Below, piece after piece: positions 22,550 through 32,512 of a stretch of DNA of 64,000 bases. The stretch is from Mollicutes bacterium (lineage in GTDB: Bacteria > Bacillota_I > Bacilli_A > Izemoplasmatales > Izemoplasmataceae). The notes below the pieces were generated by a model. It had not been told where the DNA came from, did no database searches, and was given only the letters and a program-made list of their open reading frames with translations. The stretch spans positions 49,482 through 113,481 of the forward strand of contig PWMS01000034.1 of assembly GCA_003558105.1 (NCBI GenBank), in the 5' to 3' direction. The stretch's first letter is position 1. Every line of letters begins with the position of its first letter. The position numbers and the translations under genes were made by a program.

Positions 22550-22945
22550 TTAACGTTTTGAGAATTGTGGGGCACGGCGTGCTTTTCTTAAACCGTATTT
22601 TTTTCGTTCTATTTCGCGAGGATCTCTCGTGAGTAATCCAGCTTTTTTAAGCGGTTTACGATAATCAGCGTTTACTTGGAGTAAAGCGCGGGCAATACCT
22701 AAACGGATTGCGCCTGCTTGGCCGTTAATGCCACCACCAGTAACGGTAACTTGGATATCAAAGGTTTTTTGATTCTCGGTCAATTCTAATGGTTGAAAGA
22801 CATCAAGGCGTGTCGCTGCGGAAGGGATATAATCTTCAAATGTACGACCATTAACGGTAATAACACCTTTTCCGGGCTTCATAATGATGCGTGCAATTGA
22901 ATTTTTGCGGCGACCAGTTCCAATATAACTAACAGTTTCTGCCAT
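22550..22945 (-). CDS. rpsI: 30S ribosomal protein S9 (uS9)
   Basis: [14 protein letters not shown] ... [17 protein letters not shown]. Confidence 0.99.
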   Translation of the reverse strand: MAETVSYIGTGRRKNSIARIIMKPGKGVITVNGRTFEDYIPSAATRLDVFQPLELTENQKTFDIQVTVTGGGINGQAGAIRLGIARALLQVNADYRKPLKKAGLLTRDPREIERKKYGLRKARRAPQFSKR

Positions 22946-22958
22946 TGTTTGTTGCCTC

Positions 22959-23393
22959 CTAACCTTTCAACTCGAAAACTTCAGGCCCTTGTGCTTGGTG
23001 TGGATGTTCTGAAGTTTCATAAACAAAGAGTTTTTTACCTATTTGACGACCGAGTTTGTTTTTAGGTAACATGCCTTTTACAGCAAGTTCTACCATACGA
23101 CAAGGATGTTTCTCATTCATCACGGCAGCCGAGGTTTCCTTTAATGCTCCAGGATACTGTGAGTGTGTGTAATATTTCTTTTGCTGCCATTTCTTACCAG
23201 TAAGCTCAATATCTTTGGCATTGATAATAATGACATAGTCTCCACCATCGACGTGCGGGGTGAAGGTTGGTTTATGCTTTCCGCGTAATAAAGCTGCGAC
23301 TTCGGTTGATAAGCGCCCAAGTCTTTGACCTTTCGCGTCTACCACAAACCATTTACGTTCAACCGTTTGGTTGTTCGCCATGTATGTTTTCAT
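22959..23393 (-). CDS. rplM: 50S ribosomal protein L13 (uL13)
   Basis: [33 protein letters not shown]. Confidence 0.98.
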   Translation of the reverse strand: MKTYMANNQTVERKWFVVDAKGQRLGRLSTEVAALLRGKHKPTFTPHVDGGDYVIIINAKDIELTGKKWQQKKYYTHSQYPGALKETSAAVMNEKHPCRMVELAVKGMLPKNKLGRQIGKKLFVYETSEHPHQAQGPEVFELKG

Positions 23394-23461
23394 AATGCGT
23401 AGCCTCCTATATTTTCTCATAGTCGGGCTATAAGGGAGATTTCTGAAATGTACCGACGTAT

Positions 23462-23490
23462 ATGATAGCTTATTTACTATTAAATGTCAA
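23462..23490 (-). promoter_or_regulatory. Sigma-A-type promoter upstream of rplM
   Basis: TTGACA (23485-23490) - 17 nt - TATCAT (23462-23467), minus strand. Confidence 0.8.
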
Positions 23491-23513
23491 ACTTTTTAAT
23501 GGTTTTTTTCGTG

Positions 23514-25451
23514 TTATTGAACCCCATCGCCTGGGTCGAGATTATTGACGGTTAATATTTCTAAAGTTTGCTTATTAGAGCCAGCTAAAAGCATACCTTC
23601 ACTCTGTTCACCACGTAGGCTAACAGGTTTTAGATTGACCACAACCACAACCTTTTTCCCTTCTAAGAATTCTGGGGTGTAATGTTTCGCGATGCCTGCG
23701 ACAATTTGACGCGGTTCTTTTTCACCGGTATCAACCTTGATGACGAGTAATTTATCCGCATTGGGATGAAATTTAGCCGCGATGACTTTACCAATCCGTA
23801 AATCGAGCTTGTTAAAATCTTCTATGGTCGCAAGGTTGTCTTCATCCACAGGGGTAATCTCTGGGTCATCTTCTCCGCGAATGATCGCGCTAAGTGCTTC
23901 GATTTCTTTTTCGGCATCCAATCTTGGAAATAAAGGTGTCGGTTTTTTAACCACATGAAATTCTAAGATTTCGCCAAAAGATAGTGACGCCCAAGTTTGA
24001 TATTTATCTGCGACACCTAATTGTTTGAAAAGACCTTGGGAAGCATCGAGTAAGAGTGGTTTTAAAAGCACACCGATGATGCGCAAGCTTTCGGCTAAAT
24101 GATACATCACATTTTGTAATTGGGGCTTTTGAGAGGTATCTTTGGCTAAAATCCATGGGGTGGTTTCATCAATATATTTATTGGTTCTGGAAATCAAGCG
24201 CCACAAATCTTTAATCGCTTCGCTAACTTTGAAATTCTCCATATTTTCTTCGTATGTTTTGATCGTGGTTTCGACTAGGTCTTCAAGTTCTTTATCGGCT
24301 TGGTGGCTTATCTCATCTTGACGTGTGATGTTGCCTTCGAAGTATTTATTGATCATCGAGATGGTACGATTGAGTAAATTACCAAAATCGTTGGCCAAAT
24401 CATAGTTGATCCGTTCAATAAAACTATCCGGTGAAAAGACACCGTCGCCACCATAAGGAAGCTCACGTAAAAGAAAATAACGCAACTCATCAAGGCCGTA
24501 TTTGTTGATGATTGTATCGGGGTACACTAAACTGCCTTTAGATTTACTCATCTTGCCTTCTTTGCCTTGATAAAAACCGTGGGCGTGGAGTCTGAAATTA
24601 ATAGGAATATCTAGGGCCATTAACAATATGGGCCAATAGATTGCATGGAAGCGTAAAATATCTTTTCCCGTAACATGGACAACTTCATCGCCGTGCCAAT
24701 ATTTTTGGAATTTTTCATCGTGATCCGTACCGTAACCCAACGCGCTAATATAATTCGATAACGCGTCAATCCAAACATAAACAACGTGTTTGGGGTTAGA
24801 AACAACTTTGATACCCCAATCGAAGGTCGTCCTTGATACACTGAGATCATTTAAGCCTTGTTTAATAAAGTTAACGACTTCGTTTCGCCGTGTCTCAGGG
24901 GTGATGAAAGCGGGGTTTTCTTCGATAAAATTAAGCAATCTCTTTTGGTATTTACTTAGTTTTAAAAAGTAAGATTCTTCTTCCAATAAGTCCGTCTCTC
25001 TGCCGCAATCCGGACAGGTATGATTTTCGCCAAGCTGACTATCGGTGAAGAAAGACTCGCAGGGCATACAGTAATAACCTTCATAATGACCCAGATAAAT
25101 ATCGCCTTGGTCCAACAGTTGTTCAAATATTTTTTGAACTACCGTCTTATGTCGCTTTTCCGTGGTACGAATAAAGTCATCATACGATATTTCCAAACGA
25201 TCCCAAAGCGCACGGGTTTCTTCAGCCATTTGTTTAACGTGATCGATGGGCGCAATGTTTCTTTCGTCCGCAACGGTTTCAATTTTTTTACCGTGTTCAT
25301 CCATACCGGTAAGATAGTAAGTGTCATAGCCTTTTAAATCTTTATAGCGACGCAAGGCATCACAAAGGACCGTTGTATAAGTATTGCCGATATGCAGTTT
25401 ACCGCTAGGGTAATAAATTGGGGTTGTAATGTAGTATGTTTTGCGACTCAT
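23514..25451 (-). CDS. metG: Methionyl-tRNA synthetase
   Basis: TTPIYYPSGKLHIGN, zinc-knuckle cysteines, KMSKSKG, C-terminal tRNA-binding domain. Confidence 0.98.
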   Translation of the reverse strand: MSRKTYYITTPIYYPSGKLHIGNTYTTVLCDALRRYKDLKGYDTYYLTGMDEHGKKIETVADERNIAPIDHVKQMAEETRALWDRLEISYDDFIRTTEKRHKTVVQKIFEQLLDQGDIYLGHYEGYYCMPCESFFTDSQLGENHTCPDCGRETDLLEEESYFLKLSKYQKRLLNFIEENPAFITPETRRNEVVNFIKQGLNDLSVSRTTFDWGIKVVSNPKHVVYVWIDALSNYISALGYGTDHDEKFQKYWHGDEVVHVTGKDILRFHAIYWPILLMALDIPINFRLHAHGFYQGKEGKMSKSKGSLVYPDTIINKYGLDELRYFLLRELPYGGDGVFSPDSFIERINYDLANDFGNLLNRTISMINKYFEGNITRQDEISHQADKELEDLVETTIKTYEENMENFKVSEAIKDLWRLISRTNKYIDETTPWILAKDTSQKPQLQNVMYHLAESLRIIGVLLKPLLLDASQGLFKQLGVADKYQTWASLSFGEILEFHVVKKPTPLFPRLDAEKEIEALSAIIRGEDDPEITPVDEDNLATIEDFNKLDLRIGKVIAAKFHPNADKLLVIKVDTGEKEPRQIVAGIAKHYTPEFLEGKKVVVVVNLKPVSLRGEQSEGMLLAGSNKQTLEILTVNNLDPGDGVQ

Positions 25452-25468
25452 AAGTCTCACTCCTCAAA

Positions 25469-26338
25469 TCATTCCTGGTTGTTTTCTTGGTTGTTTTGTT
25501 TATATCTTTGATAGGCCATATATACAACATTTTTCTTCAGTGACCTTAACTTAGCTACTTTTTTAATAGCGTCCATTTCGCTTAAACCGTCTTCAATCAA
25601 CAGCTTAACATGTTCAATCATATCTTCTTGAGAAAGATTATCCAAAGCTTGCGCGCCTTCGATAATCAATACGATTTCACCTTTTAATATAGGTATTTTA
25701 TCATAAGCATCGAGACTGGTTTCAATAATCTCTTCATACATTTTTGTCAGTTCTCTTGCAATCGTCAACTTGCGTGCACCAAAGACCTCATACATATTCT
25801 TCAAAGTTGCATGCAAGCGGTGGGGTGCTTCATAAAATATCAAGGTGAACGACTGGGATGCTAAAGTTTTTAATACCTTCGTTCGCGCGGTATTTTTTTG
25901 CGGTAAAAAACCATAAAACAAAAAAGGATGGGTAGCTATCTCACTCAAACTAACCGCAGGGATAAGCGCTGTAGGTCCAGGGATGGCGCTGATATGATAG
26001 CCTTTTGATTTGATGGCTTTGATAAGATTTTCTCCAGGATCACTAATCAAAGGCGATCCCGCATCGCTAATTAAACAGACCGATGCACTATGTTTCAAAT
26101 CGTTCAATATCCCCTCAAGACGAGCGGTTTCATTGAATTTATGAAAGCTTTTAAGTGGGGTATCAATTGCGTAGTGCTTTAATAATTTTGCGCTGGTTCT
26201 GGTGTCTTCGGCATAGATGACTTGTGCTTGTTTTAGGGTATCTAAGGCGCGTTTGGAAATATCATCTAAATGGCCGATGGGCGTGGCAACCAAATACAAC
26301 GTCGGTTTGGTTTCCACAAAAGTTTTTTGACGGCGCAT
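25469..26338 (-). CDS. rsmI: 16S rRNA (cytidine1402-2'-O)-methyltransferase RsmI
   Basis: LYLVATPIGHLDDIS, EDTRTSAKLLKHY, SDAGSPLISDPGE. Confidence 0.96.
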   Translation of the reverse strand: MRRQKTFVETKPTLYLVATPIGHLDDISKRALDTLKQAQVIYAEDTRTSAKLLKHYAIDTPLKSFHKFNETARLEGILNDLKHSASVCLISDAGSPLISDPGENLIKAIKSKGYHISAIPGPTALIPAVSLSEIATHPFLFYGFLPQKNTARTKVLKTLASQSFTLIFYEAPHRLHATLKNMYEVFGARKLTIARELTKMYEEIIETSLDAYDKIPILKGEIVLIIEGAQALDNLSQEDMIEHVKLLIEDGLSEMDAIKKVAKLRSLKKNVVYMAYQRYKQNNQENNQE

Positions 26339-26355
26339 TTAATCACCTCAATCGT

Positions 26356-27204
26356 TTATGCATCCGCGGTGTTTGAATCTTCAACAAAATCTAAGTTATC
26401 GTACTCTTCAATCTCGACTAGTTCATCGACATGGTAGTATTTGACGGTTTCGGATAATTCTACTTTGACGGTTCTTTCTAGAAGGTTGATTGATATGACT
26501 TTTCCAGACCCGTCGTTGGTTTTAACACGACTCATCAATTTAGGCATCCCTTGTCTTTGTTCACTGTATGTATCGTCTTCATAGCGAATACAACAAAGTA
26601 ATTTTCCACACAGCCCAGAGATATTTGATGGGTTTAACGAGAGGTTTTGGTTTTTAGCCATCTTGATTGATACCGTTTCAAATTCACCTAAGAACGTATT
26701 ACAACAAAGCAAATAACCACAAGGTCCAATACCGCCTAAAAATTTCGCGCCATCTCTTGCGCCTACTTGTCTTAATTCAATGCGAACACGAAATTCATTC
26801 GCTAAATCTTTAACCAGTTCACGAAAATCTATACGACCCTCAGCATTAAAATAGATAATGAGTTTTGATTTGTCCAATGTATATTCAGCATCCAGTAATT
26901 TCATCTCTAGATTATGCTTTTCCACATACGATTTACACAAGGTCATAATTTGTGGAACTTCGGTTTGATTCGTTTGATCTTTCGCAATATCCTCATCGTT
27001 GGCATGACGAATAATTGGTTTGAGTTGTGCGGTGAGTTCTTGATCATCAACAACTTTTTCCGTCTCCATAATTTCACCGATTTCTAAACCTCTAATCGTC
27101 TCTACAACAACCAAATCACCAATTTCAAAAGAGAGATTATTAGGATCAAAATAATATTTTTTACCGGCCTTCTTAAAGCGAACGCCGACAACTTTATTAT
27201 CCAT
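26356..27204 (-). CDS. ricT: PSP1/RicT (YaaT) regulator family protein
   Basis: GPCGYLLCCNTFLGEF...NPSNISGLCGKLLCCIRYEDDTY cysteine motifs; between holB and rsmI. Confidence 0.94.
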   Translation of the reverse strand: MDNKVVGVRFKKAGKKYYFDPNNLSFEIGDLVVVETIRGLEIGEIMETEKVVDDQELTAQLKPIIRHANDEDIAKDQTNQTEVPQIMTLCKSYVEKHNLEMKLLDAEYTLDKSKLIIYFNAEGRIDFRELVKDLANEFRVRIELRQVGARDGAKFLGGIGPCGYLLCCNTFLGEFETVSIKMAKNQNLSLNPSNISGLCGKLLCCIRYEDDTYSEQRQGMPKLMSRVKTNDGSGKVISINLLERTVKVELSETVKYYHVDELVEIEEYDNLDFVEDSNTADA

Positions 27205-28186
27205 GGCTTTGCCTTCTTTCTACATCCAACATCAAATTATCGAAAGCCAAGCGCAAATTGATATAGCTGGCTTGTCGTACTTTAATCATTAACATCCGTT
27301 CCAAAATAGCGATCAAATCGTCGAGTTCAAAACGGTTTGCACATGCTTCAATTAAATCGACATCGCTGGGAAACGTGAGTTGTTGTCGATTGTTTATTCT
27401 ACCATAAATCAAATCTTTTTGGTAGTAGATAAAAATCTCCAAAAGTCGGGTGGCTTGTTCTTTGTCATCCAAAAGTGCGGCAACGTCTTTTTGAAATACC
27501 AACAAAGGAGAACCATCATCCACGATACTTTGATAAACAGCTCTGACCGCATCCATTAGCTCTTCTATCACGATATTGTCCAAGAGCATTTTAGCTTCAT
27601 GAAAGGTACTCTCTAAACGCGCAGCCAAACGACTGGTTTCAGGTGGGTACCCAGCTTCTAGCAATTCCTTTTCTAGATGGTCGTCTTTTGGACGTTTAAA
27701 ATGGATATTTTGCGAACGAGATACGATTGTTGGCAATAACTTGGTGGTTTCAGTTGCAAGTAAAATACCGTATATATCTGGATGGGGTTCTTCTAAAAAT
27801 TTCAATAACGTGTTTTGCGCATAGGCATTCATAGTTTCAGCTTTTTTTATGATATAAATCTTAGGACCAACTTCTACAGCGGTTTTTGAAAACTCGACTT
27901 GTAGTTGTAAAATATCGTCTTTGACAATGGTTGCTTTTTTAGGCTCAATCACGATAACATTAGGATGTGTCTGATGAACGATTCTTTGACAATCATTACA
28001 CGAAAAACAAGGCCGTTGGTCTGCCTTGCATAAAAGTTTGCTTGCAAGGTAAAGGGCGGCCTCAAATTTCATCTTTCCAGCATCGCCTTCAAAGATATAT
28101 GCATGGGATAAGCGATTCATCTCATAGCTATTATCCAAAAGACTAATCGCTTCTTTTTGCATCATTTTGAGATTTTCAAAGTCCAT
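27197..28186 (-). CDS. holB: DNA polymerase III subunit delta'
   Basis: LSHAYIFEGDAGKMKFEAALYLASKLLC, FSCNDC zinc region, TLLKFLEEP. Confidence 0.93.
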   Translation of the reverse strand: MDFENLKMMQKEAISLLDNSYEMNRLSHAYIFEGDAGKMKFEAALYLASKLLCKADQRPCFSCNDCQRIVHQTHPNVIVIEPKKATIVKDDILQLQVEFSKTAVEVGPKIYIIKKAETMNAYAQNTLLKFLEEPHPDIYGILLATETTKLLPTIVSRSQNIHFKRPKDDHLEKELLEAGYPPETSRLAARLESTFHEAKMLLDNIVIEELMDAVRAVYQSIVDDGSPLLVFQKDVAALLDDKEQATRLLEIFIYYQKDLIYGRINNRQQLTFPSDVDLIEACANRFELDDLIAILERMLMIKVRQASYINLRLAFDNLMLDVERRQSHG

Positions 28187-28196
28187 AAAATCCCCC

Positions 28197-28823
28197 TTAG
28201 AAAAACGCGTCAATAATGGTTAAAACTTCATCGATAACGGTCTCAATCTTTTGATTACCATCGACAACACGAATCCGGTCTGGATATTTTTTAATCAAAG
28301 AAAGATACCCTTCATAAACGCGATTATGAAAGTTGATACTTTCTAGATCAAGACGATCAACATGGCGATTATCTTGATTATCAAACACACGATTTAAGCC
28401 TATCTTTGGCGGTAAATCAATAAATATCGTCAAATCCGGCCAGAGGTCTTCGATGGCAAATTGATTGATATTAAGCACCGTATCAAAACCTAATTTTCTA
28501 CCATAGCCTTGATAAGCTAGCGAACTATCGATATAACGATCACATAAAACAACCTGATCTTTCGCCAAAGCCGGACGAATTTTTTCGATGACATGTTGTC
28601 TTCTTGATGCCGCAAAAAGCAACGCCTCTGTGCGGGCGTCTACTTCTGTATTTTTAACATCCAAAATAATCTTGCGGATGTTTTCACTGATTTTAATACC
28701 ACCAGGTTCTCTGGTGGCCATAACATCAATATTCTTTTCACTTAAAGCTTTTTGCACGGCTTTCATAACCGTACTTTTACCCGAGCCTTCCGGGCCTTCA
28801 AAGGTTATAAATTTTCGTTGCAC
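28197..28823 (-). CDS. tmk: Thymidylate kinase
   Basis: FITFEGPEGSGKST, TREPGG, CDRYIDSSLAYQGYGR. Confidence 0.98.
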   Translation of the reverse strand: MQRKFITFEGPEGSGKSTVMKAVQKALSEKNIDVMATREPGGIKISENIRKIILDVKNTEVDARTEALLFAASRRQHVIEKIRPALAKDQVVLCDRYIDSSLAYQGYGRKLGFDTVLNINQFAIEDLWPDLTIFIDLPPKIGLNRVFDNQDNRHVDRLDLESINFHNRVYEGYLSLIKKYPDRIRVVDGNQKIETVIDEVLTIIDAFF

Positions 28824-28949
28824 TTGCAGTCACTCCCCCATGCACTGTTTTATTTATTATCGCATATTTTTACGTCTTTTTAAATATCAATTTCATAATT
28901 GAAGGTTAATCTATGATATAATGTAAATTGATGTCACAAAGGGGATGAT

Positions 28950-29618
28950 ATGATGCGCATTAAAGTTGACAACCTTTCCTTTGGCTACGATTATAGAACG
29001 GTATTAAAAAACATCTCTTTTTCAATTGAAAGTGGAGATTTTTTGGTCATCGTTGGGAATAATGGTAGTGGGAAATCTACTTTAATCAAGTGTTGTTTGG
29101 GCATCAATAAAGTCCCTGAGAATAAGATTTTTATCGATGATATCGAGATAAATGATTATCAAAAATGGATAAACATTGGTTATGTGCCACAAAAATTCGA
29201 TGATTTCAATTATGAATTTCCCATCACAGTCAATGAAATCTTGACCGTTTCTAAACTGTCTAAATTAGATGAAGAAGAGCGATTAACCCTTTTGGATAAA
29301 ATGGGTATATTAGAATTACAAAATGAAAATATCAACACCTTAAGTGGGGGTCAACTACAACGAGTCTTTATTACAAGGGCTTTAATGAATCATCCAAAAT
29401 TGTTGGTTTTGGATGAACCGACCGTCGGGGTAGATAGCGATAACATCAAAGCCTTTTACCGGATGGTCAATGACCTAAATAGCGAAGGTGTGACCATCAT
29501 TTTAATCACACATGAAATCAAAACCTCAAAAGCAAATTTCTCACATATTTTACATCTTGATGACGGACGAGCAGAATTGACACATGTTTGTGATATTGAT
29601 TTTGGAGGGGATAAATAA
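28950..29618 (+). CDS. Metal (Zn/Mn-type) ABC transporter ATPase
   Basis: GNNGSGKSTLIK, LSGGQLQRVFITRAL, LVLDEPTVGVD; followed by ABC-3 type permease. Confidence 0.9.
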   Translation: MMRIKVDNLSFGYDYRTVLKNISFSIESGDFLVIVGNNGSGKSTLIKCCLGINKVPENKIFIDDIEINDYQKWINIGYVPQKFDDFNYEFPITVNEILTVSKLSKLDEEERLTLLDKMGILELQNENINTLSGGQLQRVFITRALMNHPKLLVLDEPTVGVDSDNIKAFYRMVNDLNSEGVTIILITHEIKTSKANFSHILHLDDGRAELTHVCDIDFGGDK

Positions 29619-30523
29619 TGGAAGATACCCTCTTTATATCGCTGAGTTTTATTCGTGCTATCATCGAACGTAGTTTCATGCAATATGCGCTTATTACCGG
29701 TATTTTTGTCGGTTTCTTAGCCCCGTTGATAGGGTCCTTTGTTGTCATTAAACGTCTCAGTATGATCGCCGATACCCTTTCACATTTCACCTTGGCAGGA
29801 TTAGCCATCGGACTATTTTTCATCAATACTTTAGGCTTACCCTTAGGTGATCCCTTGTATCTCGGTATGATTTTCGCGGTTATCGGCGCGTTATTAATTG
29901 AAGTTTTACGAAGCTATTATAGAAATTATAAAGAGATTTCGATGCCGATTGTCATTAGTCTTGGTACCGCATTATCCGCACTCTTTATCTCACTGAGCGG
30001 CGGCTTCACCTCAAGTGTTTATAATTATCTTTTCGGTAGTATCTTAACAGTAAGTTTACAGTTTGTGGTTATCATTACCACAACAACGGTGGTCATTTTA
30101 ACGTTGGTGTTTATCTTTTATAAAAAAATTGTCATTGTAAGTTTTGATGAAGCTTACGCCCGACTTCTAGGTATAAATGTCGGAGCGTTTCAATTTTTCA
30201 CCACCATCATATTAGGCTTGGTCATCGCTTTAGCCATTGAAACCGTCGGCGTATTATTGGTATCTAGTTTGATGATTATCCCCGTGGCTGGGGCCATGAA
30301 AATCGGAAAGAGCTTTAAAAACACCCTCTTTATCGCCATTATATTCTCCGAAGTTTCGGTGTTGATGGGTCTTTGGCTTTCCTTTGTCTTCAGCATTCCT
30401 TCTGGTGCGACCATTGTGCTTTTCAATATATCGATATTGATTATGGTTGTCATCTTAAAAAAATTATTCAGCATCTATCAAATTCAACGGAAACAAGATA
30501 AAGAATCACAACATAGCGCTTAA
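29618..30523 (+). CDS. Metal (Zn/Mn-type, ABC-3 family) ABC transporter permease
   Basis: IGSFVVIKRLSMIADTLSHFTLAGLAIG and ETVGVLLVSSLMIIPVAGAM. Confidence 0.9.
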   Translation: MEDTLFISLSFIRAIIERSFMQYALITGIFVGFLAPLIGSFVVIKRLSMIADTLSHFTLAGLAIGLFFINTLGLPLGDPLYLGMIFAVIGALLIEVLRSYYRNYKEISMPIVISLGTALSALFISLSGGFTSSVYNYLFGSILTVSLQFVVIITTTTVVILTLVFIFYKKIVIVSFDEAYARLLGINVGAFQFFTTIILGLVIALAIETVGVLLVSSLMIIPVAGAMKIGKSFKNTLFIAIIFSEVSVLMGLWLSFVFSIPSGATIVLFNISILIMVVILKKLFSIYQIQRKQDKESQHSA

Positions 30524-30556
30524 AAAATACTTAGCCTGTTTGGCTAAGTATTTTTT
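30522..30556. terminator. Bidirectional terminator between convergent permease and truA
   Basis: AAAAAATACTTAGCC-tgttt-GGCTAAGTATTTTTT; A-run and T-run on both sides. Confidence 0.85.
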
Positions 30557-31545
30557 TAATACACAATGTCTTTTAAATATAATCCTTTGCTTGGGGCTAG
30601 ATATTTTTTGGCATCTTTGGCAGGACTTTTTAAATTGTTGATAGTGAACGCCGTTTCGTGAGTAAGATCATGCAGCGCATTGCCAATCATAATTCGAACC
30701 ATATACCGTAAAAACCCTTTGCCTTTTATATCAATATGATATGCCTTTGGCGTTTCGATGATATCAATGGCGGTGATGGTTTTCACGGTTGGTTTTTTAT
30801 CTTCAAATTTAGAAAAGCTTAAAAAATCATGGGTTCCTATCAAAGGCATTAAAATCGTCTCTAACCGTTTAATATCAAGTTGGTCAACATAATGTCCATA
30901 ATGTGCTTGCAATGGATCTGAGTGCTTTAAAAGCGTGTAGCGGTAGGTCTTGGATTGAACATCAAAGCGCGCATGGAACAACGGAAAAATTTCTTTACAC
31001 TTTAAAACACGAATATCATCCGGTAACATCCTGTTTAAAAGTCGGTGTAATTTCTTAGGTTCAATCGTTTTGGGGATATCGACATGGGCAACTTGATGAT
31101 AGGCATGAACCCCTTTATCTGTTCGACCAGCCGCATGAATACTCGGTTTAGTTTCAAAAAGATGTGCCAAGACATTCTCCATTTCTTGTTGGATGGTTTT
31201 TGTCTTTTTCGTCTGTCGTTGAAAGCCTTCATAATGACTGCCGTCGTAGGAAAAATCAATTTTAATGCGGCGGGGGGTATCCTCGTGATGTGCGATAAAA
31301 ATATATGTCACTTGGTTTTGTCGTGTGTGCCATTTCATATGAAATTGATCAAAGGTAAAAAAGATAAGATGGTGATAATACTCGACCTCAAATGTTTTTA
31401 AAAACAGCGTTTTGAGGCGGGTTAATATCGTTGTTTTATCTTCTAGTTTTAAAGAGGTTTCATCTTTAAGGTAAATAACATCCTTTAGTACCATTTCTAG
31501 AGAACTAAAATCTTGGTTCCTTATCGCGTCTATGATCTTTTCCAT
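30556..31545 (-). CDS. truA: tRNA pseudouridine synthase A with ~90 aa N-terminal extension
   Basis: RRIKIDFSYDGSHYEGFQRQ and AAGRTDKGVHA (catalytic Asp) begin only after ~91 residues. Confidence 0.93.
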   Translation of the reverse strand: MEKIIDAIRNQDFSSLEMVLKDVIYLKDETSLKLEDKTTILTRLKTLFLKTFEVEYYHHLIFFTFDQFHMKWHTRQNQVTYIFIAHHEDTPRRIKIDFSYDGSHYEGFQRQTKKTKTIQQEMENVLAHLFETKPSIHAAGRTDKGVHAYHQVAHVDIPKTIEPKKLHRLLNRMLPDDIRVLKCKEIFPLFHARFDVQSKTYRYTLLKHSDPLQAHYGHYVDQLDIKRLETILMPLIGTHDFLSFSKFEDKKPTVKTITAIDIIETPKAYHIDIKGKGFLRYMVRIMIGNALHDLTHETAFTINNLKSPAKDAKKYLAPSKGLYLKDIVY

Positions 31546-31546
31546 T

Positions 31547-32512
31547 TTAAGCCATCACCCTAAGCACAATCGATAAGGTCAATAAACTCAAACTGATGGT
31601 TAAAACGAATATATCCATGCGCTTCCAGGTTAAAACATGCAACCTCGTCCGAGCACGTCCTGGAACAAAAGACCGTGCTTCCATCGCGTTAGCCAGTTCA
31701 TCACTGCGTTTAAATGAGATGATAAACATCGGAACCAACAAAGAGACAATTTGCATAATTTTTTCTTTAAATTTACCCTCTTGAAAGTCCACACCTCTAG
31801 AAGCTTGTGCCATCATGATCTTGTTGGCTTCATCTAACAAGGTGGGGATGTATCTTAGTGAAATTGAAATAATCATAGCAATTTCTTCAGCGTTAACACG
31901 AATAATCTTAAGGGGCGCTAAAACATATTCTAAACCGAGGTTTAAATCGGTCGGTTTAGTCGTAATCGTTAGCATCGTTGAGAGTGTGACAACAATAATT
32001 AGACGCATCATAATGAACAAAGACATACTGAGACCCTCAGAATAGATGCGTAAATGCCCTTGTGCAAAAACATAGTAGGTATCTAAGTTTGTAAAAACAG
32101 CCCCTAACCCTACCAACAACAATAAGAAGTATAGTAATTTAAAACGAACAAATTTTTTAGTAAATCCCCATGTTAAAACAAGCGCTGCCCCAAGACCAAG
32201 TGTCAAAAAAGAGTAATAGATAGGCCAAGCTTGTAGTAATTCGCCTTGTTGATTAAAGATGATTTGAAAGGTAAAGGTAAAAATCAACAAAAACATCAAT
32301 GGTCTTAAACCTAAATAGACACGCTTGATTGAAATTCTACTGAACAATAAGATAACGATAATCAAACCAATCGCCACAACCATATATGTAATATTATTAA
32401 TCACAAATGTGGCAATCATTAAAATTAACATCGCTAAAATCTTGGTTCTAGGATCTAATTTATATAAAAAGCCATTGCCGGGAATATACCGGCCGATGAC
32501 GATATTCTTCAT
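31547..32512 (-). CDS. ecfT: ECF transporter transmembrane component EcfT
   Basis: GRYIPGNGFLYKLDPRTKI; ASRGVDF...EARSFVPGRARTRLH EcfT coupling motifs. Confidence 0.95.
   Translation of the reverse strand: MKNIVIGRYIPGNGFLYKLDPRTKILAMLILMIATFVINNITYMVVAIGLIIVILLFSRISIKRVYLGLRPLMFLLIFTFTFQIIFNQQGELLQAWPIYYSFLTLGLGAALVLTWGFTKKFVRFKLLYFLLLLVGLGAVFTNLDTYYVFAQGHLRIYSEGLSMSLFIMMRLIIVVTLSTMLTITTKPTDLNLGLEYVLAPLKIIRVNAEEIAMIISISLRYIPTLLDEANKIMMAQASRGVDFQEGKFKEKIMQIVSLLVPMFIISFKRSDELANAMEARSFVPGRARTRLHVLTWKRMDIFVLTISLSLLTLSIVLRVMA

Noticed and set aside
28860-28949. Zur/MntR operator upstream of the metal ABC transporter
   Set aside because: Only a weak TCATA...TATGA inverted repeat is visible; it does not match a Zur or MntR consensus well enough.
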